Source: Pyruvatibacter mobilis (GTDB lineage Bacteria > Pseudomonadota > Alphaproteobacteria > CGMCC-115125). Taken from it: 64,000 bases of DNA. The stretch is from positions 1 to 64,000 of the forward strand of contig NZ_CP051630.1 of NCBI RefSeq assembly GCF_012848855.1, written 5' to 3'. Position 1 is the first letter of the stretch. Each line of letters begins with the position of its first letter. This document shows positions 42,496 to 51,631 of this stretch, piece by piece. The translations under genes were made by a program, and so were the position numbers. Below the pieces are notes generated by a model that saw only the letters and a program-made list of their open reading frames with translations, did not search any database and had not been told where the DNA came from.

Positions 42496-43464
42496 ATGTC
42501 CGCTTCCACCAAATCCCCGTCCGCACCCGGAATTCCGGCCGATCAGGCACCGGATCTGGCGGCTGCGCGCGAGGAGATCGACCGGATCGATGACGAGATC
42601 CACGACCTCCTGATGCGCCGCGCCGAAGTGGTGGGGCAGGTGGCCGCGGCGAAGGGACCGGCGCTTTTGGCCGCCAGCCCGATCCGCATCGAACGTGAAG
42701 CCCAGATGCTGCGGCGGCTGGCAGCACGCCACGAGGGGTCGCTGCCTTTCATGGCGGTGGCTGATCTGTGGCACGAACTGATCGCGGCCATGACGGCGAT
42801 CCAGGCCCCGTTCGCCGCAGCCATTGCGGGTGGCGAGGGCGCCATCCGGCGGTTCGACCTGGCGCGTCAGCAGTTCGGCTCCAGCATTCCGGTCGTGGTG
42901 GCTGAGGATGCGCGCAACGCGGTGCGGCGGGTCGCTGACGGTTCCGCCGGGGTGGCGGTGCTGCCGCCACCGGAAAATGGCGGCAAGGGCGCGCGGAAGG
43001 GGGAAGCACCGTGGTGGACGCTGCTGAGTCCTGCCGAAGATGCGCCGCGCATCGTTGCGGCCTTGCCCTTTGTCCTTGAGGCAGAGAGTGACGCGCCGGT
43101 GCGGCGGCGATACCTGGCTGGTGATGGCCCCCGAGCGGTGGCCGTCGCCAAGGCGCCGCACAATGCGTCGGGCGATGACGTGACACTGGTCGTGGCAACG
43201 TCCCAGGGGTTTGTCAGCCCCGACACCTGTGCGGACATTTTTGACAAGGCCGGGCTGTCCGCCTGGCGGCTTGCCTATGCGGATGATCCGCATGCAGGCC
43301 CGGAGACCGACAAGGGCGCAGGTGCGCCGCAGCTCCATCTAATTGCGATCGATGGTCACATCGAGGGCCGGGACGAACGGCTTACCCTTATGGGCAAGCA
43401 GCATGGCGGCCCGTTCGGCAATGTCTATCCGGTTGGCGGGTATCCGGTGCCGATCGGGCTCTAG
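42496..43464 (+). CDS. Chorismate mutase with degenerate prephenate-dehydratase-like and ACT-like C-terminal part
   Basis: 322 residues from ATG 42496. The AroQ mutase domain is at about 20–105: LAAAREEIDRIDDEIHDLLMRRAEVVGQVAAAKG. After it, VVVAEDARNAVRRVADGSAGVAVLPPPENGG resembles the prephenate dehydratase core but lacks the TRF signature expected near ALPFVLEAE. The last part (DVTLVVATSQGFVSPDTCADIFDKAG) resembles an ACT regulatory domain. The gene starts the operon CM–hisC–tyrA, so its products feed phenylalanine/tyrosine synthesis. Dehydratase activity is doubtful. Confidence 0.8.
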   Translation: MSASTKSPSAPGIPADQAPDLAAAREEIDRIDDEIHDLLMRRAEVVGQVAAAKGPALLAASPIRIEREAQMLRRLAARHEGSLPFMAVADLWHELIAAMTAIQAPFAAAIAGGEGAIRRFDLARQQFGSSIPVVVAEDARNAVRRVADGSAGVAVLPPPENGGKGARKGEAPWWTLLSPAEDAPRIVAALPFVLEAESDAPVRRRYLAGDGPRAVAVAKAPHNASGDDVTLVVATSQGFVSPDTCADIFDKAGLSAWRLAYADDPHAGPETDKGAGAPQLHLIAIDGHIEGRDERLTLMGKQHGGPFGNVYPVGGYPVPIGL

Positions 43465-43525
43465 GCCGGGCGGGCACCCTCAATAGCCGGACCATCTGGA
43501 CACTGAATTTTCAAGGAACAACGCG

Positions 43526-44626
43526 ATGGGTGACCTGACACCACGCGACGGCATCGAGAAGATCACCCCCTACAAGGCGGGTGAATCGAAGATTGCCGGG
43601 CAGGACAACGCACTCAAGCTGTCCGCCAACGAGACCCCGCTGGGACCGAGTCCCAAGGCCCGTGAGGCTTTTCTCAAAGCCGCGGAGACCATGGAGATTT
43701 ATCCTGACGGCGGCTACGGCGCGCTGCGGGGGGCAATCGCCCGCCGATACGGCCTCAACCCTGACCGCATCGTATGCGGCAACGGGTCGGACGAGCTGTT
43801 TCACCTGCTGGCCCAGGCCTTCATGGGACAGGGCGATGAGGCGATCCACACCGAGCATGGCTTTGCGGTCTACCGGATCGCGACCCAGGCAGCAGGCGGG
43901 ACGCCTGTTGAAGTGCCGGAAACCAATTTCACCACGGATGTGGATGCGATCCTCGCCGCGGTGACCGGGCGCACGCGCATGGTGTTCATCGCCAATCCGA
44001 ACAATCCGACGGGGACGTATATTCCCATCGACGAAGTCAGGCGCCTGCATGCGGGGCTGCCATCCAATGTGCTGCTGGTGCTGGACGGGGCCTATGCCGA
44101 ATATGTGACGCGGAATGACTATGAGGCGGGCATCGAGCTCGTGTCGGGGTCAAGCAACGCCGTGATGACGCGTACCTTCTCCAAGGTGCATGGGCTGGCG
44201 GCGTTGCGCGTCGGCTGGGCCTATGCGCCTGAAAACGTGGTGGATGCGCTCAACCGGGTGCGGGGGCCGTTCAATGTGGGCGGGCCGTCGCAGGCAGCGG
44301 CCATCGCGGCAATCGGAGATACGGCGCATGTGGATGCGTCTGTTGCACACAACGAAAAGTGGCTGGCCCGGCTGACGGAAATCCTGCCGGGGCTTGGCAT
44401 TGAGGTGCTGCCGCCGGTGGCGAATTTTGTGCTGATGCGGTTTTCCGGTGAGAACGGGAAGACCGCACAGGCGGCGGATTCATTCCTCAAGAGCCGCGGC
44501 ATCATTCTGCGGCCGACAGCGTCCTACAAGCTGCCGGACTGCCTGCGCATGACGGTGGGGCTTGATGAGCACAATGAGCGGGTGATCGCGGCGCTGACCG
44601 ATTTCATGGAAGGCACGGGGTCATGA
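43526..44626 (+). CDS. hisC: Histidinol-phosphate / aromatic aminotransferase
   Basis: 366 residues, class I/II PLP fold: [48 protein letters not shown] and Schiff-base Lys in [17 protein letters not shown] (about residues 215–231). Standing between a chorismate mutase gene and tyrA, it likely transaminates prephenate or 4-hydroxyphenylpyruvate as well as, or instead of, histidinol phosphate. AAGGAA precedes the start; it overlaps tyrA by ATGA. Confidence 0.92.
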   Translation: MGDLTPRDGIEKITPYKAGESKIAGQDNALKLSANETPLGPSPKAREAFLKAAETMEIYPDGGYGALRGAIARRYGLNPDRIVCGNGSDELFHLLAQAFMGQGDEAIHTEHGFAVYRIATQAAGGTPVEVPETNFTTDVDAILAAVTGRTRMVFIANPNNPTGTYIPIDEVRRLHAGLPSNVLLVLDGAYAEYVTRNDYEAGIELVSGSSNAVMTRTFSKVHGLAALRVGWAYAPENVVDALNRVRGPFNVGGPSQAAAIAAIGDTAHVDASVAHNEKWLARLTEILPGLGIEVLPPVANFVLMRFSGENGKTAQAADSFLKSRGIILRPTASYKLPDCLRMTVGLDEHNERVIAALTDFMEGTGS

Positions 44627-45582
44627 GCAAGCCGATCTTCGAGCGCGTTGCCATTCTCGGCCTCGGTCTTCTCGGGGCCTCGCTGGCCCATGCCGTGAGG
44701 CGTGGGGGGCTTGCGGGCGAGATCGTCGGCTATGCGCGCTCATTGGAAACGCGTGACCGGGTGCGTGAGCTGGGGTTCTGCGATCAGGTATGCGACAGCG
44801 CGGCGGATGCGGCCAAGGGGGCGGACCTCGTGGTGCTTTGCGCGCCCGTGGGGGCATTCGGGGCACTGGCGGAGACCATCGCGCCGCATCTCCGCACGGA
44901 CTGCATCGTTACCGATGTGGGGTCAGTGAAATCGGCGGTGGTGCGGGATGTGAGCCCGCATATTCCCGATGGGGTGCATTTCATTCCCGGTCACCCGATT
45001 GCGGGCACGGAGCAATCGGGCCCCGATGCCGGCTTTGCAGAGCTGTTCGACGGAAGGTGGTGCATTCTGACGCCGATCGGGGCTGCGGAAGATGACGTGT
45101 CGCATACGGCGGACCGGGCGGAGGTCGAGAAGCTTGCCCGCTTCTGGCGCGCCTGCGGGTCGAATGTCGATTTCATGGACCCGCACCATCATGACCTCGT
45201 GCTGGCGATCACCAGCCATCTGCCGCATCTCATCGCCTACAACATTGTGGGGACGGCTGCGGATCTGGAGACGGTGACCCAGTCGGATGTGATCAAGTAT
45301 TCGGCGGGCGGCTTCCGTGACTTCACGCGTATCGCGGCGTCCGACCCCACCATGTGGCGCGACATCTTCCTCAACAACCGCGAGGCGGTGCTGGAGATGC
45401 TGGGACGTTTCACCGAGGACCTGTCGGCCCTTCAGCGGGCGATCCGCTGGGGGGATGGGGACGCGCTGTTCGAGCGGTTCAGCCGTACCCGGACCATCCG
45501 CCGAAGCATCATCGATGCGGGGCAGGATTCTCCGGTGCCGGATTTCGGCCGTCACGCAAAGCCGGGCGACAAGAAAGCCTGA
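44623..45582 (+). CDS. tyrA: Prephenate/arogenate dehydrogenase
   Basis: 319 residues. [21 protein letters not shown] binds NAD(P), [12 protein letters not shown] and the catalytic His in [17 protein letters not shown] are TyrA/TyrC signatures, and [17 protein letters not shown] forms the dimer helices. Oxidatively decarboxylates prephenate or arogenate toward tyrosine. ATGA overlap with hisC. Its stop is 3 bases from that of the convergent DUF2125 gene. Confidence 0.92.
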   Translation: MSKPIFERVAILGLGLLGASLAHAVRRGGLAGEIVGYARSLETRDRVRELGFCDQVCDSAADAAKGADLVVLCAPVGAFGALAETIAPHLRTDCIVTDVGSVKSAVVRDVSPHIPDGVHFIPGHPIAGTEQSGPDAGFAELFDGRWCILTPIGAAEDDVSHTADRAEVEKLARFWRACGSNVDFMDPHHHDLVLAITSHLPHLIAYNIVGTAADLETVTQSDVIKYSAGGFRDFTRIAASDPTMWRDIFLNNREAVLEMLGRFTEDLSALQRAIRWGDGDALFERFSRTRTIRRSIIDAGQDSPVPDFGRHAKPGDKKA

Positions 45583-45585
45583 CGT

Positions 45586-46617
45586 CTAGGGCGTGTCACC
45601 GGCAGTACCGGTCAGCCTGACAGGGCCGAGGAAGACTTCGTCGTTCTTGATGATAAGCGGCAGGCGCAGCTGACCGGGGTCTGCTCCGGATGCAAGAGAC
45701 AGCACCGACATGGCGGTCTTCAGTGTGCCTTCCATGTTGCTAGCAATCAGCTTCTGGCGGATCAGCCCGTCGATGATGACGTCGTGGCCGCGCAGGGTCG
45801 TGTCGAAGCGGCCATTGGCGGTGCCGTCGGCGGCGATGTCCATCGCGCCGGATGCCGTTGCTCCGGTTTCGCCCCAGGTGATCGTGCCCTGGGAGACCTG
45901 GAGCGTCGCACCATCCATCGCGAGAAGGGCCAGGTCCTGAAAGACACGGTCGCCGGCAAGGGCCGTAACGCGGGACTGAACGCCCACATGCTCGATTGTC
46001 GGTCCCATAAGATCGACAAGGCCGGGAGCGATGTCCTTGCCCAGCGCCATGTTGGCACCCCGCAGGGCGATGTCGACCGCGCCATCTAGGTCTTCCACCT
46101 TGCGGGCATGCACCTGCAGGCGTTCGGCGCCAAGAACCGCAGGTCGGTCCAGACGGGTCGCTTCGACTGTCTGCAGGTCGATCGCAAGGCGCAAGGGATG
46201 GCCATCGCGCATCACGTAGCTTGCCTCTGCGCTCTCGGCTGCAACTTCCCAGCGTTGTTCGTTACTGCCGCTCCCATAGGTCAGCTGCATGGGGCTGCGG
46301 GCGGCTGCGATCAGATGGTCGAGGCGGTAGGGAAGGGCGTGCGCGTGGAATTCCGGCGTTTGCCATGACCACGGGGTGTCGGCGCTTAATGCCGCATAGC
46401 GCAGATTGTCGAGTTCGAGGCGCAGGCGCAGGGGCCAACCAGTGACGCGCATGTCGTCCCAGGCTACCTCGATACCATCCTCTGCCTGCCGTGCCTGCCA
46501 GGTGTCGATCTCAAGCCGCAGCCTGTCGGCCACCGACATCCAGTAAAGCGTGTAGAGCCCCAGGAGCAGCGCAAGCGCGAGCATGGGGAAGGCCGTTTTG
46601 GGGATGCGGTTGAGCAT
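45586..46617 (-). CDS. DUF2125 family protein
   Basis: 343 residues. An N-terminal membrane anchor (FPMLALALLLGLYTLYWMSVADRL, about 10–33) is followed by a periplasmic beta-rich region with DMRVTGWPLRLRLELDNLRY, the hallmark of DUF2125, an alphaproteobacterial family related to YdgA-type proteins. Repeating beta strands (TLQVSQGTITWGETGATASG) suggest an AsmA-like or lipid-groove fold, but this is inference. Its position beside tyrA is conserved in the group. Confidence 0.82.
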   Translation of the reverse strand: MLNRIPKTAFPMLALALLLGLYTLYWMSVADRLRLEIDTWQARQAEDGIEVAWDDMRVTGWPLRLRLELDNLRYAALSADTPWSWQTPEFHAHALPYRLDHLIAAARSPMQLTYGSGSNEQRWEVAAESAEASYVMRDGHPLRLAIDLQTVEATRLDRPAVLGAERLQVHARKVEDLDGAVDIALRGANMALGKDIAPGLVDLMGPTIEHVGVQSRVTALAGDRVFQDLALLAMDGATLQVSQGTITWGETGATASGAMDIAADGTANGRFDTTLRGHDVIIDGLIRQKLIASNMEGTLKTAMSVLSLASGADPGQLRLPLIIKNDEVFLGPVRLTGTAGDTP

Positions 46618-46635
46618 GAAGGCGGACCTGCGCTA

Positions 46636-47262
46636 TTGCGGAGCGGGAATGAACAAGCGAGCGCTGCGAGGATAGAGCATTTGCCCGGCGAAAGCCTGCA
46701 TACGGAGAATTCTGGCCGAAACTGTGATGAGGACCTGTGGGTTTTCGGATACGGCTCGCTGATGTGGCGGCCGGGGTTTGCGTATCTCGAACAGCACCAG
46801 GCGCGCATCACGGGGTATCACCGGGGCTTCTGCGTCTACAGTTATCACCATCGCGGCACGCCGGACCGGCCTGGGCTTGTGTTGGGGCTTACCCGGGGCG
46901 GTTCCTGCCGGGGCATGCTCTACCGCGTGGCTGCCGAACAGTCTGATGAGACAATCGCCTATCTGCGCGAGCGTGAGCAGGTGACGGCTGTCTATCGCGA
47001 GGTGTGGGTGGGCGCATTGCGGCTGTCGGACGGCAAGCGCCTGCCCAAGGTGCTGACTTATGTGGCGGACCCGCGCCATGAGCAGTATGCAGGCGCGCTC
47101 GACATGGAGACGCAGGCGGGGCTGATTGCGCGCAGTGAGGGCAAGTCAGGCCGCAATCCGGATTACCTGGCGAGCATGGTGGTGCATCTGCGCCATATGG
47201 GTATCCGTGACCGGGGGCTTGAAGACTTGCTGAAAGCCGTGGAGCAGCGGCTGGAGGCGTGA
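46636..47262 (+). CDS. Glutathione-specific gamma-glutamylcyclotransferase, ChaC family
   Basis: About 208 residues. WVFGYGSLMWRPGF is the glycine-rich substrate loop, and YLREREQVTAVYREVWV carries the catalytic Glu of ChaC proteins; RSEGKSGRNPDYLASMV is also family-typical. Likely reaction: glutathione to 5-oxoproline and Cys-Gly. No in-frame ATG precedes the domain: the start must be TTG 46636 or TTG 46681, the latter with GAGGAT nine bases upstream and therefore preferred by me. Confidence 0.88.
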   Translation: MRSGNEQASAARIEHLPGESLHTENSGRNCDEDLWVFGYGSLMWRPGFAYLEQHQARITGYHRGFCVYSYHHRGTPDRPGLVLGLTRGGSCRGMLYRVAAEQSDETIAYLREREQVTAVYREVWVGALRLSDGKRLPKVLTYVADPRHEQYAGALDMETQAGLIARSEGKSGRNPDYLASMVVHLRHMGIRDRGLEDLLKAVEQRLEA

Positions 47263-47288
47263 TTGTCCGAACCGCGTAGCGTGGCTGA

Positions 47289-48023
47289 TCAATCCCGGTA
47301 GGACAGGGTCTGCTGTGCCTCTTCCACCAGTTTCTGCGTGGCGGGTTCGATGGCGCCTTCCAGCCTTGCCATGAAATCGCGCCGTTTCAGCCCCGGTTCG
47401 ATGGGCGGAAGGATTTCTACGACGATGGTGCCGGGCTGGCGCTTCATGGCGCGGCGCGCCCAGTAGAGACCGGAGTTGAGCGCTACCGGCACGCAGGGAA
47501 TATCCAGATGGGTATAAAGCGCGGCGGCCCCGGGCTTGTAGGCGGGCGGTGCTCCCGGCGCCATGCGGCTGCCTTCCGGGAAGATGACGATCGGCCTGCC
47601 CTCGGCTACGGCGCGGCGGCCCTGGCGAACCAGCTTTCGGATGGCCGACGGGCCGGAGCCGCGATTGATGGAAATCATGCCAGCCTTCAGCGCGTACCAG
47701 CCATAGAGCGGGATGTAGGTCAGTTCCTGTTTCAGCACGATGGCAGGGTCTTTTGCTGCCACGGCCCAGAAGATCGTGTCCCACATGCTCTGATGCTTGG
47801 ATGCAATGAGGCAGGGGCCGTCCGGCAGGTTTTCCTGCCCGCGAATCTCATATCGCACGCCGGTGATATGGGCAGCACCCCAGAGCTGTACCCGCGACCA
47901 GAAACGGATGCCGGCGCCGGTAAACCGGCGCGGCAGTACGAGCAGCGGCAGGGCGCCCAGCGTGATGATGGCGCTGGCCGTGTAGAGATAGAGTTGGTAG
48001 GCGAGGGAGCGAAGCGCGGTCAC
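47289..48023 (-). CDS. plsC: 1-acyl-sn-glycerol-3-phosphate acyltransferase
   Basis: 244 residues. An N-terminal membrane segment (YTASAIITLGALPLLVLP) leads to the acyltransferase motifs SKHQSMWDTIF (H-x4-D), SINRGSGPSAIRKL, and IVIFPEGSRMAPGAPP, then the proline motif GVPVALNSGLYW-like (here CVPVALNSGLYW). Makes phosphatidic acid from lysophosphatidic acid. 29 bases after ydcF-like gene, on the same strand. Confidence 0.92.
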   Translation of the reverse strand: MTALRSLAYQLYLYTASAIITLGALPLLVLPRRFTGAGIRFWSRVQLWGAAHITGVRYEIRGQENLPDGPCLIASKHQSMWDTIFWAVAAKDPAIVLKQELTYIPLYGWYALKAGMISINRGSGPSAIRKLVRQGRRAVAEGRPIVIFPEGSRMAPGAPPAYKPGAAALYTHLDIPCVPVALNSGLYWARRAMKRQPGTIVVEILPPIEPGLKRRDFMARLEGAIEPATQKLVEEAQQTLSYRD

Positions 48024-48052
48024 AGGGGCAACTATCTATTGTTGACGTGGCC

Positions 48053-48697
48053 TCACCCCAGCCGGTGATGCACCAGGGTGACGACGTATTTCGCGTACTC
48101 CGTGACAAGGATGCGCGCAAGCTTGACATTGCGCAGGGCCCGGTTGGTGCTGGGACCGTCCATCGCCACGGCATAGGGGGCGAAGCTGACTGCGGGCATG
48201 CGGTGGCGCAGCAGGGCAAGGCTGCGCGGCATGTGATAATCGCTGGTGACGACCACGAGCGACCTGAATCCCTGTTCCGCGACCCAGTCAGCGGTTTCCT
48301 CGGCATTGCCCACTGTTGTGCGGGCAGCGAAACCAAGATCGACGCAGCACCCGAACCTGGTGCCGTCGCCGCCGAAGCTGGCGGCAAGATCTTCGCGGGT
48401 GATCTCTTCATTGACGCCTGAAATGAGCAGGCGGGCGCCGCGTCCGGCTTCCAGAAGCTGCATGGCTACGGCGATGCGATCCCGCCCGCCTGTGAGGACC
48501 ACGATCCCGTCGGCGCTTGGAGCAGATGACGGGTCGAGCGGTTGCTGCGGTTCCGGAATGGCGGCGAGGAAGCTGAGGAAGCCTCCACCGGCCATCAGCA
48601 CCAGTACCAGCGCGAACCCCATGCCCACGCGCGCCAGCACGGACAGACCGCCACGGCGGGGCTTCTTGTGCCGGAAGATGGGAATGGAACTGTTCAC
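48053..48697 (-). CDS. YdcF/ElyC-type DUF218 envelope protein
   Basis: 214 residues. One membrane segment (VGMGFALVLVLMAGGGFLSFLA, about 24–45), then the DUF218 domain: DGIVVLTGGRDRIAVAMQLL, ARLLISGVNEE, TVGNAEETADWV (catalytic-site Asn-Glu), VVVTSDYHMPRSLALL. Relatives SanA and ElyC act in envelope integrity and undecaprenyl/O-antigen matters. Role here not assigned. Confidence 0.88.
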   Translation of the reverse strand: MNSSIPIFRHKKPRRGGLSVLARVGMGFALVLVLMAGGGFLSFLAAIPEPQQPLDPSSAPSADGIVVLTGGRDRIAVAMQLLEAGRGARLLISGVNEEITREDLAASFGGDGTRFGCCVDLGFAARTTVGNAEETADWVAEQGFRSLVVVTSDYHMPRSLALLRHRMPAVSFAPYAVAMDGPSTNRALRNVKLARILVTEYAKYVVTLVHHRLG

Positions 48698-48899
48698 GTC
48701 GTGGACCGGATAGAAGGCTCCCGCTTGGAAGCACGTGGTGACAGGACAAAAGCAGCCAACAATACAGGAGCGATGTCCGGCCCCGCGACCATGCCCCGTG
48801 CCGAAAGGTTAATGGCGCAGTTAACGGCGCGTGGGCGTCCGGCCCATCACAGGCCTGAAGTGTGCCCGCGACAGGGTGAACAAAAACCGAAGATTATGG

Positions 48900-49880
48900 C
48901 TAAAGCGTGGGGGCGAGGGCGCGCATGACGGTCATTCGCGCGGCAATGGCCGTCAATGCGGTAGCGGCTACGGGCACTGCCAGCAGGATCAGGTAATGCG
49001 TCCATGGCATCTGCAACTGGGGCAACAGGGTGACGTCGCCTGTCCCGTCGGAAGCGGCCATGCCGAAAACCATGAAGGTCACAGCCGCTGCGGCCCAGCC
49101 GCCGAGGCTGGCCTTGAGGCCGGTATCGAGGAATTGCCGCTGGACTTCCCCGGCGATGAAACTGTCGCGGGCACCTATCAGGTGCAGCACCTCGACCGTG
49201 TCGCGGTTGGCGGCCAGGGCCGAACGGGTGGCGAAGACAACGATGGCAGCGGTCGTGAGCGCCACCAGGGCGAGGATGCCCAGCCCGACCAGCTCAACAA
49301 CCGTGGCTGCACCTGCCAGCTCATCGCGCCAGCGGGCATGGGTATCGAGGGTTGCGTTGGGAGCTATGGCGCGGATGCGGGCGCGCAGCATCTCGAGATC
49401 AACGCTGGCACCTTCAGCAAGGTCCGCATGGATCAGCAGGGGGACCGGCAGGCCCATCAGCGCGTCGGCATTGCCAAGCCATGGTTCGATGAGGGCAGCG
49501 GAGGCGGACTGGGACAGGGCTTCAACGCGGGCGAAAGCGGGATCTGCCTCCATCAGCGCGATGACAGCTTGCGCCTCTGCTTCCACATCGGCGCCGCCGC
49601 GCGGGACGATTTGAATCGTCAGGGCGCGGTCGAGGTCCCGGGTCCAGGCGCGGCTGGCGTCAGATGTGAGCAATGCACCACCCAAGGCGAGGCAGGCGAG
49701 ATAGCACATACCCGCCACCACGACGCCCAGCGCCGCACCTCCCCGGCCGCGCGGCATCAGATCGGTTGACGGAGTGAGCGCGTCATCGCCCGGGCTGTTG
49801 GGCCCGGTCAGGCCGAAGCGCTGGCCGATGCCATTGGCAAGGGCCTGCGACAATCCCTGTTTGCGCCAGCCACGGATCAT
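48900..49880 (-). CDS. ftsX: Cell division protein FtsX
   Basis: 326 residues with the FtsX layout: a cytoplasmic N-terminus, one membrane helix (GVVVAGMCYLACLALGGALL, about 50–70), a periplasmic domain of roughly 110 residues, and three C-terminal helices (ELVGLGILALVALTTAAIVVF, SLGGWAAAAVTFMVFG, YLILLAVPVAATALTAIAA). NRDTVEVLHLIGARDSFI is the conserved cytoplasmic loop contacting FtsE. Overlaps ftsE by ATGA. With FtsE it controls septal peptidoglycan hydrolases. Confidence 0.9.
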   Translation of the reverse strand: MIRGWRKQGLSQALANGIGQRFGLTGPNSPGDDALTPSTDLMPRGRGGAALGVVVAGMCYLACLALGGALLTSDASRAWTRDLDRALTIQIVPRGGADVEAEAQAVIALMEADPAFARVEALSQSASAALIEPWLGNADALMGLPVPLLIHADLAEGASVDLEMLRARIRAIAPNATLDTHARWRDELAGAATVVELVGLGILALVALTTAAIVVFATRSALAANRDTVEVLHLIGARDSFIAGEVQRQFLDTGLKASLGGWAAAAVTFMVFGMAASDGTGDVTLLPQLQMPWTHYLILLAVPVAATALTAIAARMTVMRALAPTL

Positions 49881-50530
49881 TGGATGAGCTCGCCCTTGGC
49901 CAGATGCAGCACGGGGGCGCCTGACCGCTCCACGAGCGCGTGATCATGAGTAGCGATCAGCACGGTGGTGCCGAAGCGGTTCAGTTCCTCGAACAGCCGG
50001 AGCAGGCGCAGACCCATGTCCGGGTCCACATTGCCGGTCGGTTCGTCAGCGAGCAGCACATCAGGCCGGGCGACAACGGCGCGGGCGATTGCAGCGCGCT
50101 GTTTCTCACCGCCGGACAGGGTGGCTGGTGTTGCATGCATGCGTTCGCCCAGCCCGACCCATTGCAAAAGCTCAATCACGTCGTCGCGGTAGTCGTCCAT
50201 GTCGTGGCCTGCGATGCGCAGGGGCAGGGCGACGTTCTCAAATGTTGTGAGGTGATCCAGCAGGCGGAATTCCTGAAACACCACGCCGATGCGCCGGCGC
50301 AGGGCCGGCAGGTCCTGGCGGCTGGTGGTGGCAAGGTCATTGCCGAACATGGTGATGAGCCCGCGCGACGGACGCAGGGCGAGGAACATCAGCTTGAGGA
50401 GCGATGTCTTGCCGGCGCCTGACGGGCCGGTGAGGAAGTGGAAGCCGCCCGGTTCGAGATGGAAGCTGATGTCGCGCAGGACCTCAGGCCCCAATCCGTA
50501 GCGCAATCCAACATTCTCGAAGCGGATCAC
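49877..50530 (-). CDS. ftsE: Cell division ATP-binding protein FtsE
   Basis: 217 residues. MIRFENVGLRYGLGPEVLRD opens the family; Walker A GPSGAGKTSLLK (about 36–47), GVVFQEFRLLDHLT Q-loop, signature LSGGEKQRAAIARA, Walker B VLLADEPTGNVD and His switch IATHDHAL. Powers the FtsX complex at the divisome. Divergent, about 290 bases, from the zinc-ribbon gene. Confidence 0.95.
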   Translation of the reverse strand: MIRFENVGLRYGLGPEVLRDISFHLEPGGFHFLTGPSGAGKTSLLKLMFLALRPSRGLITMFGNDLATTSRQDLPALRRRIGVVFQEFRLLDHLTTFENVALPLRIAGHDMDDYRDDVIELLQWVGLGERMHATPATLSGGEKQRAAIARAVVARPDVLLADEPTGNVDPDMGLRLLRLFEELNRFGTTVLIATHDHALVERSGAPVLHLAKGELIQ

Positions 50531-50818
50531 CCGCGTACCTCACATCGTTCCAATCGGCCGGCAAGGTGGCCAGCGGGGCTGAAAATGGCAAAAAACCTGC
50601 CCTACACGCCGAATCGCGGCATGGTTAGCGCAGTTTTAACGGACTGTGGCCCATAGAGAGGGCAAGTGCCATAGGTGCCGTCCTGTAACCTGCGTGCAGG
50701 TGAGCGGCCGGGACACATGGCCTGTGACTTGCCTAACCGGTGGCTGCGTGCAAAACCACCCGACGACGAAATCCGGCGCATGTGCTGCGCCCTTTTCATA
50801 AAGACGCTCCGCCTGCCG

Positions 50819-51631
50819 ATGATCATCACTTGCCCAGAATGCGAGACGCGCTACACGGTGAAGGCCGAGGCCTTCAAGGCGCCTGGCCGCAAGGTGCGCT
50901 GCAAGGAATGCGGCAATGAGTGGTTTCAGGAGCCGCCGGAAGACGAGGCCGCAGTGCCTGCGCCGACAGGCGAGGCAGTGCCCGACCCGGCACCTGAACC
51001 AGAGCCTCAGCCGGAGCCCGCTCCCGAACCTGCTGACGAGCCTGCCGTTGTTGCGGCGGCCGCGGAGCCCGTTCCCGCGACGGAAGAGCCTGCGCCGGCC
51101 AGGAAGGCGAAACCGTCTCCGGGTGCTGAGACATCCGCCTTCACGCCGGCCAAGAAGTCCCGCCGGGGCGCGATTATCGGCTGGAGTATCCTTGTCGTAT
51201 TTGTCGGTGTGTTTTTCGGCTCCCTCATCGCCTTCCGGGGCGATGTGGCGGCCTACTGGCCCGCTACGGCAAAGCTCTACGATGCGATCGGATTTCCGGT
51301 GGCGGTCCATCACATGGAATTCCGCCAGGTCACCTTCGAGGAAACGAAGGAAAATGGTCTCGACGTGCTGTCGGTACGCGGGGAGATCATCAATGTGACC
51401 GAAGAGCGGGCGCCCGTGCCGCGGGTGCGGCTGGCGCTCAGGGACGCGGAAGGCCGCGAGCTCTATCACTATTTCTTTGCGATTCCCGAGGGGGAACTTG
51501 ACGGCGGTGCGGTGGCGGAGTTCGTCACCCGGCTTTCAAGCCCGCCCGCCCAGGCGTCGGATTTCGTACTGCGCTTCGTTGAGCCGGGTGAGTATTCCGG
51601 TGGCGGGACGGGCAGTGGCGCCGGCAGCTAG
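50819..51631 (+). CDS. Zinc-ribbon and DUF3426 membrane protein
   Basis: 270 residues from ATG 50819. CPEC (5–8) and CKEC (28–31) form an MJ0042-type zinc ribbon (PECETRYTVKAEAFKAPGRK between). An Ala/Pro/Glu-rich linker spans about 45–105, a membrane helix about 120–142 (AIIGWSILVVFVGVFFGSLIAF, given in part), and a periplasmic DUF3426 domain from about 165 (VLSVRGEIINVTEERAPVPR). Often next to ftsEX and TIGR02302 genes in this class. Role unknown. Shares CTAG with the convergent gene at 51628. Confidence 0.85.
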   Translation: MIITCPECETRYTVKAEAFKAPGRKVRCKECGNEWFQEPPEDEAAVPAPTGEAVPDPAPEPEPQPEPAPEPADEPAVVAAAAEPVPATEEPAPARKAKPSPGAETSAFTPAKKSRRGAIIGWSILVVFVGVFFGSLIAFRGDVAAYWPATAKLYDAIGFPVAVHHMEFRQVTFEETKENGLDVLSVRGEIINVTEERAPVPRVRLALRDAEGRELYHYFFAIPEGELDGGAVAEFVTRLSSPPAQASDFVLRFVEPGEYSGGGTGSGAGS

